DNA of 21,478 nt from Verrucomicrobiales bacterium (GTDB lineage: Bacteria > Verrucomicrobiota > Verrucomicrobiia > Verrucomicrobiales > DEV007): NCBI GenBank assembly GCA_021648365.1, contig JAKISY010000079.1, forward strand, positions 1 through 21,478, read 5' to 3'. Each line of letters begins with the position of its first letter. The first letter of the stretch is position 1. Below the pieces are notes generated by a model. That model was not told where the DNA came from. It did not search any database and saw only the letters and a program-made list of their open reading frames with translations. A program made the translations under genes and the position numbers. Positions 8,061-16,495 of the stretch are shown in pieces.

Positions 8061-9410
8061 CTAAACCCCCAGCAGAATCAACTTTAAGGCAAAGATAGCT
8101 GCTAATCCATACATCATTTTTTTAACGGCTCGAACTTCACCCGTCAGCGCCATCACCACACAATAACTGATGCATCCAAAAGCGATACCGTTGGAAATAC
8201 CAAATCCAAAAGGTATCATGATCATCGTTATGACAGCCGGCACGGTACGCCGTAGATCAGACCACTCGATCGACTGCAAACCCGAGAGCATCATCATGCC
8301 TACCCATATTAAAGCTGGAGCAGTCGCCGCGGCGGGAACGCTTAGGATCAAAGGATGAAAAAATAGCGCCAACAAAAAACACCCGGCTGTCACCAAGCTA
8401 GCCAAACCTGTTCGTGCACCCGCCTCCACTCCAGCCGCAGACTCTATGTAGGACGTCACTGGCGAAGTTCCTAACAGCGCTCCCAGAGAAGTCGCTGTTG
8501 CGTCGGCGGCTAGAGCCTTGTCCATCCTCGGCAACTCTCCCTTCTCATCTAGAAACCCAGCTCGCCTCGCCACACCTAACAGCGTCCCTATCGAATCAAA
8601 CAAGTCCACAAACATTAAAGTGAGCACCGGCACCCAAACCACCTGCCAATGCGTGAATGGATAGCTCCAATCAAGCTCTAAAAACAGCGGAGCCAAAGAC
8701 GCCGGCAAGCCCACCCATAACTCGGGCAACTGAGTCAGGCTAGCATCTCCCTCACCTCCAGTTCCACCGACAGGCACCCGCAATCCCACCATAGTCACCA
8801 CTACAATACCTATCAATATAGCTCCAGGGACTTTCCTAATGGATAGCACCACCACCAACAACAAACCTAGCGCGGTCAAAGTTGCTGAATTCGGCATCCA
8901 TCCCTCTGAGATCTCTCCGAGTCGAAGCAAAGTAGTTTCATCGCTGACCACCACCCCTCCGTTTTTCAACCCGACTAATACAATCATCAAGCCTATGCCC
9001 ACTTGCATACCAATCTTCAAAGCATCTGGTATAGCTCTGATAATTTGCGACCTTAGCCCAGTCATAGTCAAAATCAAAAACAGCACCCCGTTCCAAAACA
9101 CCATCGCCAAGGCTCCCTGCCACGCCACCCCCATGCGCAAACAAATCTCGTAAGTGAAAAATACATTGATCCCCATACCAGGAGCTTGTGCAATCGGGTA
9201 ATTGCTCATCAGTCCCATCAACGCCGTTCCTACAGCGGCAGCAAGAGCTGTCGCGGTCACCAACGCAGCGTGATCCATACCGGTATCTTTCAAAATGGCA
9301 GGGTTCACCGCCAAAATATACGCCATCGCGGCAAAGGTCGTCAGACCTCCCATCACCTCACGGGCAGGAGACGTCTGATTCTGCTTTAAATGAAAATACC
9401 GCTCCAACAT
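8061..9410 (-). CDS. NCS2-family purine permease (AzgA/PbuG-type)
   Basis: An inner-membrane permease of the AzgA subgroup, which imports adenine, guanine or hypoxanthine. The 449-aa protein (ATG at 9410; a TTG lies two codons upstream) has the usual family length and about 12-14 membrane segments. Diagnostic strings are MGGLTTFAAMAYILAVNPAIL, NYPIAQAPGMGINVFF (usually GMGLNAFF), MFVDLFDSIGTLLGVARRAG and the substrate-site motif GTSPVTSYIESAAGVEAGAR. It starts 45 bases after the stop of the exported hydrolase-fold gene and may be read through from it. No purine-catabolism genes are nearby, so the context does not narrow the substrate. Confidence 0.88.
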   Translation of the reverse strand: MLERYFHLKQNQTSPAREVMGGLTTFAAMAYILAVNPAILKDTGMDHAALVTATALAAAVGTALMGLMSNYPIAQAPGMGINVFFTYEICLRMGVAWQGALAMVFWNGVLFLILTMTGLRSQIIRAIPDALKIGMQVGIGLMIVLVGLKNGGVVVSDETTLLRLGEISEGWMPNSATLTALGLLLVVVLSIRKVPGAILIGIVVVTMVGLRVPVGGTGGEGDASLTQLPELWVGLPASLAPLFLELDWSYPFTHWQVVWVPVLTLMFVDLFDSIGTLLGVARRAGFLDEKGELPRMDKALAADATATSLGALLGTSPVTSYIESAAGVEAGARTGLASLVTAGCFLLALFFHPLILSVPAAATAPALIWVGMMMLSGLQSIEWSDLRRTVPAVITMIMIPFGFGISNGIAFGCISYCVVMALTGEVRAVKKMMYGLAAIFALKLILLGV

Positions 9411-9455
9411 CAGCAATCTTCGAATCCTAATAAATGTGATAAATCTCTAACTGGA

Positions 9456-10733
9456 TTACTCCGCTGAAAGCTTCTGAAACTCCCCGTTGACAAAAGCCTG
9501 CCAGGATTTTGCAAAACGCGCATCGGGTAGCCAAGATTTTGACGCCGTCCATTCAGTGCTACCTCCCGCTTTAGAGATCGTTTTTGCCTCCAGCCCCCCC
9601 ACCCAAGAAGCCGACCGATCAACCTCTTTCAGACCCTCTCCTCCCAACCTCAGCGGAGTGATCGTATTGAGAAAAATCTTAACTAAACTGAACACCTGCA
9701 GCGAATCTCCAGAAGTGCCACGAGGCTCCAAAGCATACACCCAGTTCGGTGAAAGTTTGGCAGCATTCCCAAACACTTCAGCCGCCAAATTCTCACCTCC
9801 ATACAATTTCCAGTCATCATCATACTCCCCCTGGATGAACAACAGCGGCACTTTGGCTGAAGCCTCGCTCGGCTCTGTTTTATAAAAAGCGCCCTTGGCA
9901 GCGACCACCGCAGCGACTCGCTCGGGTTTCCATTGTGCTAAGTTATAGACAAAAGCCGCTCCGCCCACATCTCGTCCATACATCAACAGCGGAGCACTTT
10001 TCAATTCCTCTCGTTTTGCCGCAGTAGCAAGCTGATCAATCGCCCGATAGAGCGCATCACCCGTGCCCTTGGCAACCTCATAATAGGGAGCTGCCCCCTT
10101 TTTAGCTCCAGTCCCGCCATCCACAGCAATCCCCAAAATCGCCAAGCCATGCTCCGCAGCATAAGCAAACCACGGCCCCCTCGTAGCAATCGGCGTGGAG
10201 GTCGTATCAAACAAAGCGGCAGAAAAAGTCTTCTCATCCCCTACAGGCTGCCCCGCTGCCCCCGAAATATAAACGAACACCCCTTTAGCCTTTCCTCCAG
10301 GCAACTTGATCGCCACCTTCATGGTCGAGAAATTATCCGAAGCCTTACCTTTCACAGTAGTTTCATAGATTCCCATCGCCTCCATTTTCGCTTTACGTCC
10401 CGTTGGCACCACATCTTTGGGTTTGGCTACTACAAACGACCCCAAATTCAAATCCACCTTTTCTCCCTCCAAGGATTTTTTCCTAGCCGCATGAATCTTC
10501 GGATTTTCCGTTTCCAATTTACGCAAATCCAAACGCGACCAAGGCAGCGTGACAATCGACCCATCTTTTTTGACCTGCACCTCCAAACCCGCAGAACTCG
10601 CAGACTTCACCCCCGCAAAATCCACCGTCTTCCCTTTAGAACTCGTGATAGGTATAGCTCGTAGTGATAATGCACTAAAAAAAACAAACAGCAGCACAAA
10701 GGAAATAGAAGCTAGTCTTGGAAAAGTTTTCAT
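9456..10733 (-). CDS. Exported SHD1-like plus alpha/beta-hydrolase-fold protein, apparently without catalytic triad
   Basis: A 425-aa protein from the ATG at 10733 (an upstream TTG at 10772 is unlikely). Residues 1-27 are a signal peptide (LSLRA-I). Residues about 28-72 resemble the SHD1-type domain often seen in exported verrucomicrobial and planctomycete proteins (SSKGKTVDF...TLPWSRLDLRKL). Residues about 130-360 follow the layout of a dienelactone-hydrolase/PHB-depolymerase-like alpha/beta hydrolase. The nucleophile elbow, however, reads YGRDVGG (252-258), with Asp where GxSxG has Ser; the acid-loop equivalent is QGEYDDD (301-307), and the region where the catalytic His is expected reads EPRGTSGDS (336-344) with no His. 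It therefore may bind rather than hydrolyse, or use another mechanism. The gene lies between the channel and purine-permease genes on the same strand. Confidence 0.7.
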   Translation of the reverse strand: MKTFPRLASISFVLLFVFFSALSLRAIPITSSKGKTVDFAGVKSASSAGLEVQVKKDGSIVTLPWSRLDLRKLETENPKIHAARKKSLEGEKVDLNLGSFVVAKPKDVVPTGRKAKMEAMGIYETTVKGKASDNFSTMKVAIKLPGGKAKGVFVYISGAAGQPVGDEKTFSAALFDTTSTPIATRGPWFAYAAEHGLAILGIAVDGGTGAKKGAAPYYEVAKGTGDALYRAIDQLATAAKREELKSAPLLMYGRDVGGAAFVYNLAQWKPERVAAVVAAKGAFYKTEPSEASAKVPLLFIQGEYDDDWKLYGGENLAAEVFGNAAKLSPNWVYALEPRGTSGDSLQVFSLVKIFLNTITPLRLGGEGLKEVDRSASWVGGLEAKTISKAGGSTEWTASKSWLPDARFAKSWQAFVNGEFQKLSAE

Positions 10734-10734
10734 A

Positions 10735-10749
10735 TCACTAGGATAGTGA
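10735..10749. promoter_or_regulatory. Inverted repeat directly before the start codon of the hydrolase-fold gene
   Basis: TCACTA-GGA-TAGTGA is a 6-bp perfect inverted repeat with a 3-base centre, one base upstream of the minus-strand ATG at 10733. In RNA it would form a hairpin where a ribosome lands; as DNA it could be an operator. No Shine-Dalgarno accompanies it. The function is inferred from position only. Confidence 0.4.
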
Positions 10750-10814
10750 CCTAGAACAAGGAAAAAATTCAAGCCTATATCTATATTTTATCCGATCCTT
10801 AAAAAAATCCTACG

Positions 10815-11717
10815 CTACACCTGATTCATCGGCGCGCCGCGAGCATCATCACCATGAGACAATTCCGTGCCACAGCTCTTACAAAAACGAGCACTCGGAT
10901 CGTGTCCCACCAGCCCGCACTCTCCACACTCACGCGTATCCATCCGCACACTCGCTAGCTCCTTGTGCAACTCCGCACTGACAATACCCGTCGGCACCGC
11001 AATGATCGCAAAACCCGTCATCATCATCGCCGACGCGACCAGTTTGCCCAATACCGTAACCGGCACAATATTACCATACCCCACCGTCGTCACCGTCACG
11101 ATCCCCCAATACATCGACTCAGGAATACTGGTGAATTGAGAGCCCGGAGCGTCGTGCTCAAGAAAATACATCAGCGTGCCTTCTAAAGTCACCAAAGAAA
11201 GCACACCAAACAAAAAAACCGCAATCTTAGCACGACTTGCAGCCAAGGCATTCATCAGCACATTGGCCTCACTCATATGCCTCGCCATTTTCAAGATCCT
11301 AAACATACGCAGCAAGCGCAGGATTCTGATCACGGTGAAATAATGAGTGCCTACCAACAACAACTCCAAGTAACTCGGCAGAATCGATAACAAATCAATG
11401 ACCCCAAAAAAACTAAATACATAGCGCCGCTTTCGCCTAACCACCCAAATGCGAGTGCTATACTCAATGGTAAATAGAATCGTAAAAATCCACTCCAAGA
11501 GATAAAAGAAACGCCCATATTTCAATTCCAAACTATCCACCGTCTCTAGGCTCACTACCAACACGCTGGCAGCGATCAACCACAACAACCACACATCAAA
11601 AGCCTTACCGGCAGGGGTGTCCGATAAAAAAATAATCCTCCAGAGTTTTTCTCTAGTTGATTCTTGGTGCGATTCTCTGATATTCTCCTCTTTCACTACC
11701 ACGGCACTGTAATCCAC
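10815..11717 (-). CDS. Six-TM voltage-gated-type potassium channel with C-terminal zinc ribbon
   Basis: An inner-membrane ion channel. The 300-aa protein has S1 (about 42-58), S2 (70-88), S3 (101-120, with Asp108), a voltage-sensor S4 with Arg at every third position (RILRLLRMFRILKMAR, 131-146), S5 (165-185), and a pore loop with the K+ selectivity filter TVGYG (211-215) before S6 (225-247). After S6 comes a short linker and a four-Cys zinc-ribbon-like motif, CGEC (264-267) and CKSC (279-282). The frame has no ATG near its start: GTG codons occur at residues 1, 6 and 8, so initiation is at a GTG and the exact one is uncertain. The start is only 21 bases from the divergent Dabb gene. Cytosolic partners of the ribbon are unknown. 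Confidence 0.88.
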   Translation of the reverse strand: MDYSAVVVKEENIRESHQESTREKLWRIIFLSDTPAGKAFDVWLLWLIAASVLVVSLETVDSLELKYGRFFYLLEWIFTILFTIEYSTRIWVVRRKRRYVFSFFGVIDLLSILPSYLELLLVGTHYFTVIRILRLLRMFRILKMARHMSEANVLMNALAASRAKIAVFLFGVLSLVTLEGTLMYFLEHDAPGSQFTSIPESMYWGIVTVTTVGYGNIVPVTVLGKLVASAMMMTGFAIIAVPTGIVSAELHKELASVRMDTRECGECGLVGHDPSARFCKSCGTELSHGDDARGAPMNQV

Positions 11718-11738
11718 TTCATTAGTAACTCAACCTTC

Positions 11739-12131
11739 ATGAAAGCCTTTGTTTTCACCCTCATCACAGCAGTTCTACTCAGCAGTTCATCCTGTGTCAG
11801 AGTCCAATTTGGTCCACCTCCAGCCGAGGCAGGTATTCACCACATTGTCTTAGTCTGGCTTAAGCTATCAGGAAACCCCAGCTACCGCCACCAGATCATC
11901 GCCCAATCACAACGGCTCGAAAAAATCCCGGGAGTCCTCTCAGTGAACGCAGGGCGTTCCCTTTTTAGCAATCGCGCCGTGGTTGATCACTCCTTCGATG
12001 TCGGTTTAGATATCACTTTTGAAACCAGCGAAGACCTGCAACGTTACCTCACCCACCCCGACCACCTGAGGTTTGTCGAAGAAATCAAACCACTGGTCAA
12101 ACGCATCCAAGTTTACGACATCAGAAAGTAA
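11739..12131 (+). CDS. Small exported Dabb (dimeric alpha/beta barrel) domain protein, possible lipoprotein
   Basis: From the ATG at 11739 (130 aa) there is a signal segment, MKAFVFTLITAVLLSSSSC, whose Cys19 could be lipidated, although the preceding SSS is a poor lipobox. Residues about 33-127 match the stress-responsive Dabb pattern: IHHIVLVWLK at the first strand, IPGVLSVNAG, then DHSFDVGLDITFET, LQRYLTHPDH (105-109 region) and the closing IQVYDI strand. Exported Dabb proteins are frequent in Verrucomicrobia and Planctomycetes; the substrate or partner is usually unknown. The frame is open upstream to 11664 but would overlap the divergent channel gene. The next gene starts about 23 bases after this stop. 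Confidence 0.8.
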   Translation: MKAFVFTLITAVLLSSSSCVRVQFGPPPAEAGIHHIVLVWLKLSGNPSYRHQIIAQSQRLEKIPGVLSVNAGRSLFSNRAVVDHSFDVGLDITFETSEDLQRYLTHPDHLRFVEEIKPLVKRIQVYDIRK

Positions 12132-12153
12132 CGAACCCCTTCCCTCCCCCCAC

Positions 12154-13209
12154 TTGAAAACAAGCAAATCCATCCCATCACTCCGCGCACTCTCTTCAGT
12201 TGGGCTCGTTTGGGTATTGACCCTCAGCTTTATCTCATCACAAACCTCAGACTTTACTTCTAGGGATCAAGTTAAAGCCTTTCATCACCCTCAGACCGAC
12301 CTGATCCTGCCCCGAGAAATTGCAGGGTTTCAAGTTGAGGAAATTTCTCGCTATGGCAAAAGCGGCTTCGAAGGAGACGACATCAGCATCCGCTATCTTT
12401 CACCTAATCACAAAGTTGACGTTTACCTTTATCAACGTGACGACAAATTGCTCGAAAATGATGAAAACCATCAAGCGATCATCGGACAGATCCGAGAAAC
12501 GCAACAAGTCATCCAACAACTCGCCACCAAGAAGAAGATCTACAGCAACGTCAAGATCGGTGACCAAGCGCAAGTTTACACTTTCGGCGATGGCATCACC
12601 ATGATCGAAGCAAAGATGAGCTACCGCCAACAAGTTGCAAACAATGACATATTCGACAACAACGATCTAGAATCCAGCGTAGCTGTTGCCATTTACGCCC
12701 ATTATTTCATCAAGATCCGTCACACTTTTGTGACCCCTAAAGATGAAAAATCTTTAGCCCTGCGGCAGCAAAAACAGCAACAGTTCCGAGAGTCCCTGTG
12801 CCAACTGATCGCCGACACCGAGATCCGACCAGACATCATCAAAGCCCTCAAAACCTTCCAAAGTCAACCACAGGACCCCGATAGCATAGGTGCCATCGCT
12901 GCCTACGCAGAAGAATCCGAATTGGTACACATTTCGATCCAGGCAGAATACATGCCCTACCTTGAACAAGAAAATTTCAAAGGCAGTGAAATACTCTTGG
13001 TCGCTCACATGGCAGGAAACATTAACGCTCAACTCAAAAACATGACCTTCACAAGCCACGACCTTGAAGGTCTACAGCAAATGCTCAAGACCTATCAACT
13101 ACTGAAAAAGTCTAACGCCGTAACCACCAATGCCACACTCGACCGCTGGTCCCAGCTCAAACCTACCCAACTGACAAAGCTCATGGAACAGCTGAACCAG
13201 AAAAAATAA
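12154..13209 (+). CDS. Exported protein of unknown function (TTG start)
   Basis: I do not recognise this 351-aa protein. The frame is open from inside the preceding gene, but the first start giving a sensible N-terminus is a TTG at 12154: basic KTSKS, a hydrophobic stretch SVGLVWVLTLSFISS, then polar sequence, a signal peptide or N-terminal anchor. No ATG occurs before the mature domain. The mature part begins near LILPREIAGFQVEEISRYG and is mixed alpha/beta, rich in Gln, Asp and Lys, with a Gln-rich helix (EKSLALRQQKQQQFRESLCQ, around residues 222-241). There is no haem motif, no Cys pair and no second membrane segment. It follows the Dabb gene closely and is probably co-transcribed. Codon use resembles the neighbours, so it looks like a real gene. 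Confidence 0.65.
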   Translation: MKTSKSIPSLRALSSVGLVWVLTLSFISSQTSDFTSRDQVKAFHHPQTDLILPREIAGFQVEEISRYGKSGFEGDDISIRYLSPNHKVDVYLYQRDDKLLENDENHQAIIGQIRETQQVIQQLATKKKIYSNVKIGDQAQVYTFGDGITMIEAKMSYRQQVANNDIFDNNDLESSVAVAIYAHYFIKIRHTFVTPKDEKSLALRQQKQQQFRESLCQLIADTEIRPDIIKALKTFQSQPQDPDSIGAIAAYAEESELVHISIQAEYMPYLEQENFKGSEILLVAHMAGNINAQLKNMTFTSHDLEGLQQMLKTYQLLKKSNAVTTNATLDRWSQLKPTQLTKLMEQLNQKK

Positions 13210-13251
13210 TTCTCCCTATCTCCCGCGCCCTTCTCCTTCCCTGCTCTACTC

Positions 13252-14685
13252 TCATTTCCCCTCACTCGCTTCAAAAGCCCTCGCCGAAATACTGCGAAAC
13301 TTCCACGGCAGCTTAGCATTTTCAGGCATCGAATCGAGCGCATCTTTCAATTGTTTATAGCCCGCCCGAACCTCCTCATCTTGATACCCACCTTCCACCT
13401 TAGACAGGTCACGTAACTCCAAGGGGTCGCTTGATAAATCATAAAAAGGGCCATCCGAATACAGTTTAAAACGCTGTCCACGTATCACTCGTTTGTTGTG
13501 ATACTGCGTGAAGCACCAAGGCCGCCAAGCTCCATCTGACTCCTCACCATACAGTTGAGCAGCAAAAGACCTGCCATCATACGTCACCCCCTGAGGCAAG
13601 TCAGCACGAGCCAAGTCCGCCAAAGTTGGCAACACATCACTCGCATCGATCAGATCATCACTCTCCCAACCACCTGGGATCAACGCCGGCGAGTTCACAA
13701 TAAACGGTGTATTGATGCCCCACTCCTTCATCGGATAATAACCGCTCGCATCAGGTCGCATCGTGGATCCCACGGTCGCCTCACGTCCTTGAAATTTTCC
13801 TCCCATGTTTTCATAACCATGAAAAGCCCCGTTGTCCGTGCCATTGTCGGTAGTGATGAAAATAATCGTATTCTCACGCAAACCCAAACGATCCAAAGCC
13901 TCCGTCAACCGCCCAATCGACTGATCTGCATAACTGATCATATCAGCAAACTGCTCGCGTGGAGACAGATCCATGCCCTTGTTATCTGGAGTCTCACCTA
14001 CAGGTATGTGAGTCAGAATCATCGAGTAATAAGCAAAAAACGGCTTCTTGCGAGGTTTCGCCATGTAATCGATCAAATAATCGGTGAAAATATCCGGCCC
14101 ATATTTCCCCTTCGTCTCCAGACGCTTTCCGTTCTGAATCACATAAGGATCCCAGTAACGCTTTTTGTGAGCCGGATGACCTTTTTTACCTTCAGGGAAC
14201 AAACAATAATCATCAAAACCATGCAACTTAATCGCATCCTTCTGCACTGGATCAAACAAATCATTGATCTGCCACTTGCCAGAAATGCAAGTATCATAAC
14301 CCGCGTCCTTCAGCACCCGAGCGATGCTCTTCTCCCTCTTCCAATCAAAGTAACCGCCCCCATAAATGGCAGGATCGTGGTGAGTATGCCACCCCGTGCG
14401 GAAAGGGTAACGCCCAGTCAACAAAGTCACTCGCGTTGTGCTGCAAACCGGAGTCACATAAAAATTGCGGAACTTGACTCCCGTTCGCGCCAGTTCATCC
14501 ATCGTCGGCGTCTGATCCTCCTGACTCCCATAACTGCGAAACCAATCCTTGCCCACATTATCGAGCAGAATGAACAAAATATTCGGACGATCATCTTTTT
14601 CTTCTGCCAGTCCCGCACCCGTCACTGAGGAAAAAAAGCAAACGCCCAAGGCGCAGGTGATCCACTTACAAAATTTTTGTTTCAT
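13252..14685 (-). CDS. Exported type I (formylglycine) sulfatase with atypical active-site motifs
   Basis: Predicted to hydrolyse sulfate esters in the periplasm or outside the cell. The 477-aa protein starts at ATG 14685 with a signal peptide ending near GAGLA-E (27). The fold is complete: RPNILFILLDNVG (33-45), PVCSTTRVTLLTGRYPFRTG (79-98), SGKWQ (135-139), TTDNGTDNG (278-286), and a C-terminal FKLYSDGPFYDLSSDPLELRDL block. Cys81 is the residue converted to formylglycine, but the motif is C-S-T-T-R rather than the usual C-x-P/S/A-x-R, the first metal site reads D42-N43 instead of Asp-Asp, and GKW is followed by Gln where many sulfatases have His. These may be subfamily traits. It is the last gene of the four-gene minus-strand unit, 30 bases after the ketopantoate-reductase-like gene. 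Substrate cannot be told from sequence. Confidence 0.85.
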   Translation of the reverse strand: MKQKFCKWITCALGVCFFSSVTGAGLAEEKDDRPNILFILLDNVGKDWFRSYGSQEDQTPTMDELARTGVKFRNFYVTPVCSTTRVTLLTGRYPFRTGWHTHHDPAIYGGGYFDWKREKSIARVLKDAGYDTCISGKWQINDLFDPVQKDAIKLHGFDDYCLFPEGKKGHPAHKKRYWDPYVIQNGKRLETKGKYGPDIFTDYLIDYMAKPRKKPFFAYYSMILTHIPVGETPDNKGMDLSPREQFADMISYADQSIGRLTEALDRLGLRENTIIFITTDNGTDNGAFHGYENMGGKFQGREATVGSTMRPDASGYYPMKEWGINTPFIVNSPALIPGGWESDDLIDASDVLPTLADLARADLPQGVTYDGRSFAAQLYGEESDGAWRPWCFTQYHNKRVIRGQRFKLYSDGPFYDLSSDPLELRDLSKVEGGYQDEEVRAGYKQLKDALDSMPENAKLPWKFRSISARAFEASEGK

Positions 14686-14715
14686 TTAGCAATCTCTGTT
14701 GCCCGCTCGTCTTTG

Positions 14716-15642
14716 TCAAACAGCAGCCGATCTCGTCTTCTCTCGGATCAGGCGATACATCATCTCCAGACGCCCCACTTCCGCTCCCGCCGCTTCTCCA
14801 CGTCGCCAAGCCTCTCCCCAAATCGCCTCGACTTCGACCTCCCGCCCTGCCGTGAAATCTACCATACTCGATGGTCTGTAAGGACCCATTTTCAAAGTTC
14901 TCCGCACCTGTTCCTCCACCAAACTCTCAGGAATTTCAAAACCTAAAACTCCCGCTGTCCGTATCACCTCTAGCATCAACTGCCGCACCAAAATCTGTAA
15001 ATCCTCATCCGCCAAAATCTCAGCCACATCCATACCTCCTCCCAAAATCGCCAGCCCGTTGAACGGAATATTCCACACCAACTTACGCCACGAAGCCCAC
15101 ATCAGATCATCCACCACCTCGCATGCCACTCCACTACTCGAAAACCACTCGCCCACTTCTCGCGTTCGATCCGTCGCTGCCCCACACAGCTCTCCCATCA
15201 TGATCAAGCCAAAACCCAAGTGCTTGATCACTCCAGGCGAAATTCGATTCAAACACACAAAACACAACCCACCCATCACTCGACTCTCCCCAAAGTGTTC
15301 TGCCAAAAATTCACCGTTGCCTAGTCCGTTTTGCAAAGTCAGCAAACAAGTTTCCTTTCCCAACAAAGGAGGAATCAATTCCAGCAACACCTCATTGTGA
15401 GTCGCTTTGATCGCAATGACCACCAAATCCACCTCACCTATTTCTTCAGTGCTAGCATGACACTGTACCTCTGGCACCACAAAGTCTTCGTGAGAAACAC
15501 TCTCAATTGAAAGCCCACTCTCAGCCACATGCTCCAAATCACTACGCATCAAAAAATGCACCTCCGCCCCAGCGCGCACCAGATGCGCTCCATAATAACA
15601 CCCCACCGCCCCAGCTCCCACAATGGCAATTCTATAACTCAT
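14716..15642 (-). CDS. panE: 2-dehydropantoate 2-reductase family oxidoreductase
   Basis: A cytosolic NADPH-dependent reductase; the classical member reduces ketopantoate to pantoate for coenzyme A synthesis, but paralogues act on other 2-oxo acids, so the symbol is provisional. The 308-aa length is normal. The N-terminal Rossmann motif is IAIVGAGAVGCYYGAHL (5-21), followed by AIKA (77-80), LQNGLGN (103-109), the catalytic Lys region WASWRKLVWNIPFN (182-195; Lys187, Asn191) and the C-terminal RPSSMVDFTAGREVEVEAIWG block. The ATG at 15642 starts 9 bases after the stop of the phosphodiesterase gene. AAGG touches the ATG, too close to be a normal Shine-Dalgarno. It is the third gene of the tight four-gene unit. 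Confidence 0.85.
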   Translation of the reverse strand: MSYRIAIVGAGAVGCYYGAHLVRAGAEVHFLMRSDLEHVAESGLSIESVSHEDFVVPEVQCHASTEEIGEVDLVVIAIKATHNEVLLELIPPLLGKETCLLTLQNGLGNGEFLAEHFGESRVMGGLCFVCLNRISPGVIKHLGFGLIMMGELCGAATDRTREVGEWFSSSGVACEVVDDLMWASWRKLVWNIPFNGLAILGGGMDVAEILADEDLQILVRQLMLEVIRTAGVLGFEIPESLVEEQVRRTLKMGPYRPSSMVDFTAGREVEVEAIWGEAWRRGEAAGAEVGRLEMMYRLIREKTRSAAV

Positions 15643-15651
15643 CCTTGCGAA

Positions 15652-16452
15652 TCAACCATTTCCATTAGACTCCACTACTTTACGAGTATTAGCGGGATCA
15701 TTGGTGATAATCCCATCGACTCCCCAACTGACAAATTTCGCGATTTCCTCACCATCGTCCACCGTCCATACCAGCACCTTGATGCCCTGCTGATGAAAAC
15801 GCTCCACATCACCTCGCTTGAGATCGCCACTCCCCCAACCGACATACTCTGGCTTTAGTTCAAACAACTGCTTAAACTGCTTCCCTTTGATCGGCTTACT
15901 TCCCAAAGCACCCATTTTGATTTCCGGTGCCAGCTGCCTCAGTTTCTTCAAAAACTTCCAATCAAAGGCCTGCACCACCACTTGATCTGCCGCTTTCAAT
16001 TTACGGATCACCTCAACATGCTGCGCCGCCGAACCTGTTTTGCGTTCGATCAAAGGCAACATCTTCGGCAGAGCGAGTTCAATCGCCTGTTGCAAGGTCG
16101 GCATTTTTTCTCCCTCAAACTGCTTGGCGAACCACCAACCCAAATCATAATCTTGGGATGCTTCAAAGCTCATCTCAGCCACCTTCCCCTTGCCCTTTTT
16201 ACCCAGATACCGCTGCAAATCAGCATCGTGTTGCAAGATCAACACCCCGTCCGCCGTCACTCGCGTATCCCATTCCACCCAGTCCGCCCCCGCTTCCTGT
16301 GCCGCCTTGATCGACGCCAAAGTATTTTCCGGCGCTACCACACTCGCACCTCGGTGCGCGATGATCTTTGGTCGCAACTTTTCCTCTTCAGCTCCCATGC
16401 TTTGCACCAGCCATATACCAGCCACCCATATTACAACATTCCATCTCTTCAT
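15652..16452 (-). CDS. Exported glycerophosphodiester phosphodiesterase
   Basis: Hydrolyses glycerophosphodiesters to glycerol 3-phosphate and an alcohol, probably in the periplasm. From the ATG at 16452 (266 aa), residues 1-20 form a signal peptide (QSMG-A). The GDPD signature is complete: AHRGA (32-36), PENT (41-44), VEWDT (59-63, the E-x-D pair), TADG and QHDADLQR (His75), LIERK later, then the barrel end VLVWTVDDGEEI and GVDGIITNDP. This start has the best Shine-Dalgarno in the window (AAGGA just upstream) and outranks the GTG four codons earlier at 16464. It is 43 bases after the glycosyltransferase stop and 9 before the reductase start. No anchoring or substrate-specific domain is present. 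Confidence 0.88.
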   Translation of the reverse strand: MKRWNVVIWVAGIWLVQSMGAEEEKLRPKIIAHRGASVVAPENTLASIKAAQEAGADWVEWDTRVTADGVLILQHDADLQRYLGKKGKGKVAEMSFEASQDYDLGWWFAKQFEGEKMPTLQQAIELALPKMLPLIERKTGSAAQHVEVIRKLKAADQVVVQAFDWKFLKKLRQLAPEIKMGALGSKPIKGKQFKQLFELKPEYVGWGSGDLKRGDVERFHQQGIKVLVWTVDDGEEIAKFVSWGVDGIITNDPANTRKVVESNGNG

Positions 16453-16495
16453 GCTTCCTTGCACCTTCCCATTACCCTAAACCTCTCCTCCACAT

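Noticed and set aside
13210..13251. Terminator between the convergent unknown exported gene and the sulfatase
   Set aside because: The spacer is pyrimidine-rich but forms no stem, so no terminator can be supported.
13555..14628. Long plus-strand open frame (357 codons) opposite the sulfatase
   Set aside because: It is rich in Arg, Ile and His with no domain, as expected for the complement of a real gene; the minus-strand sulfatase is unambiguous.
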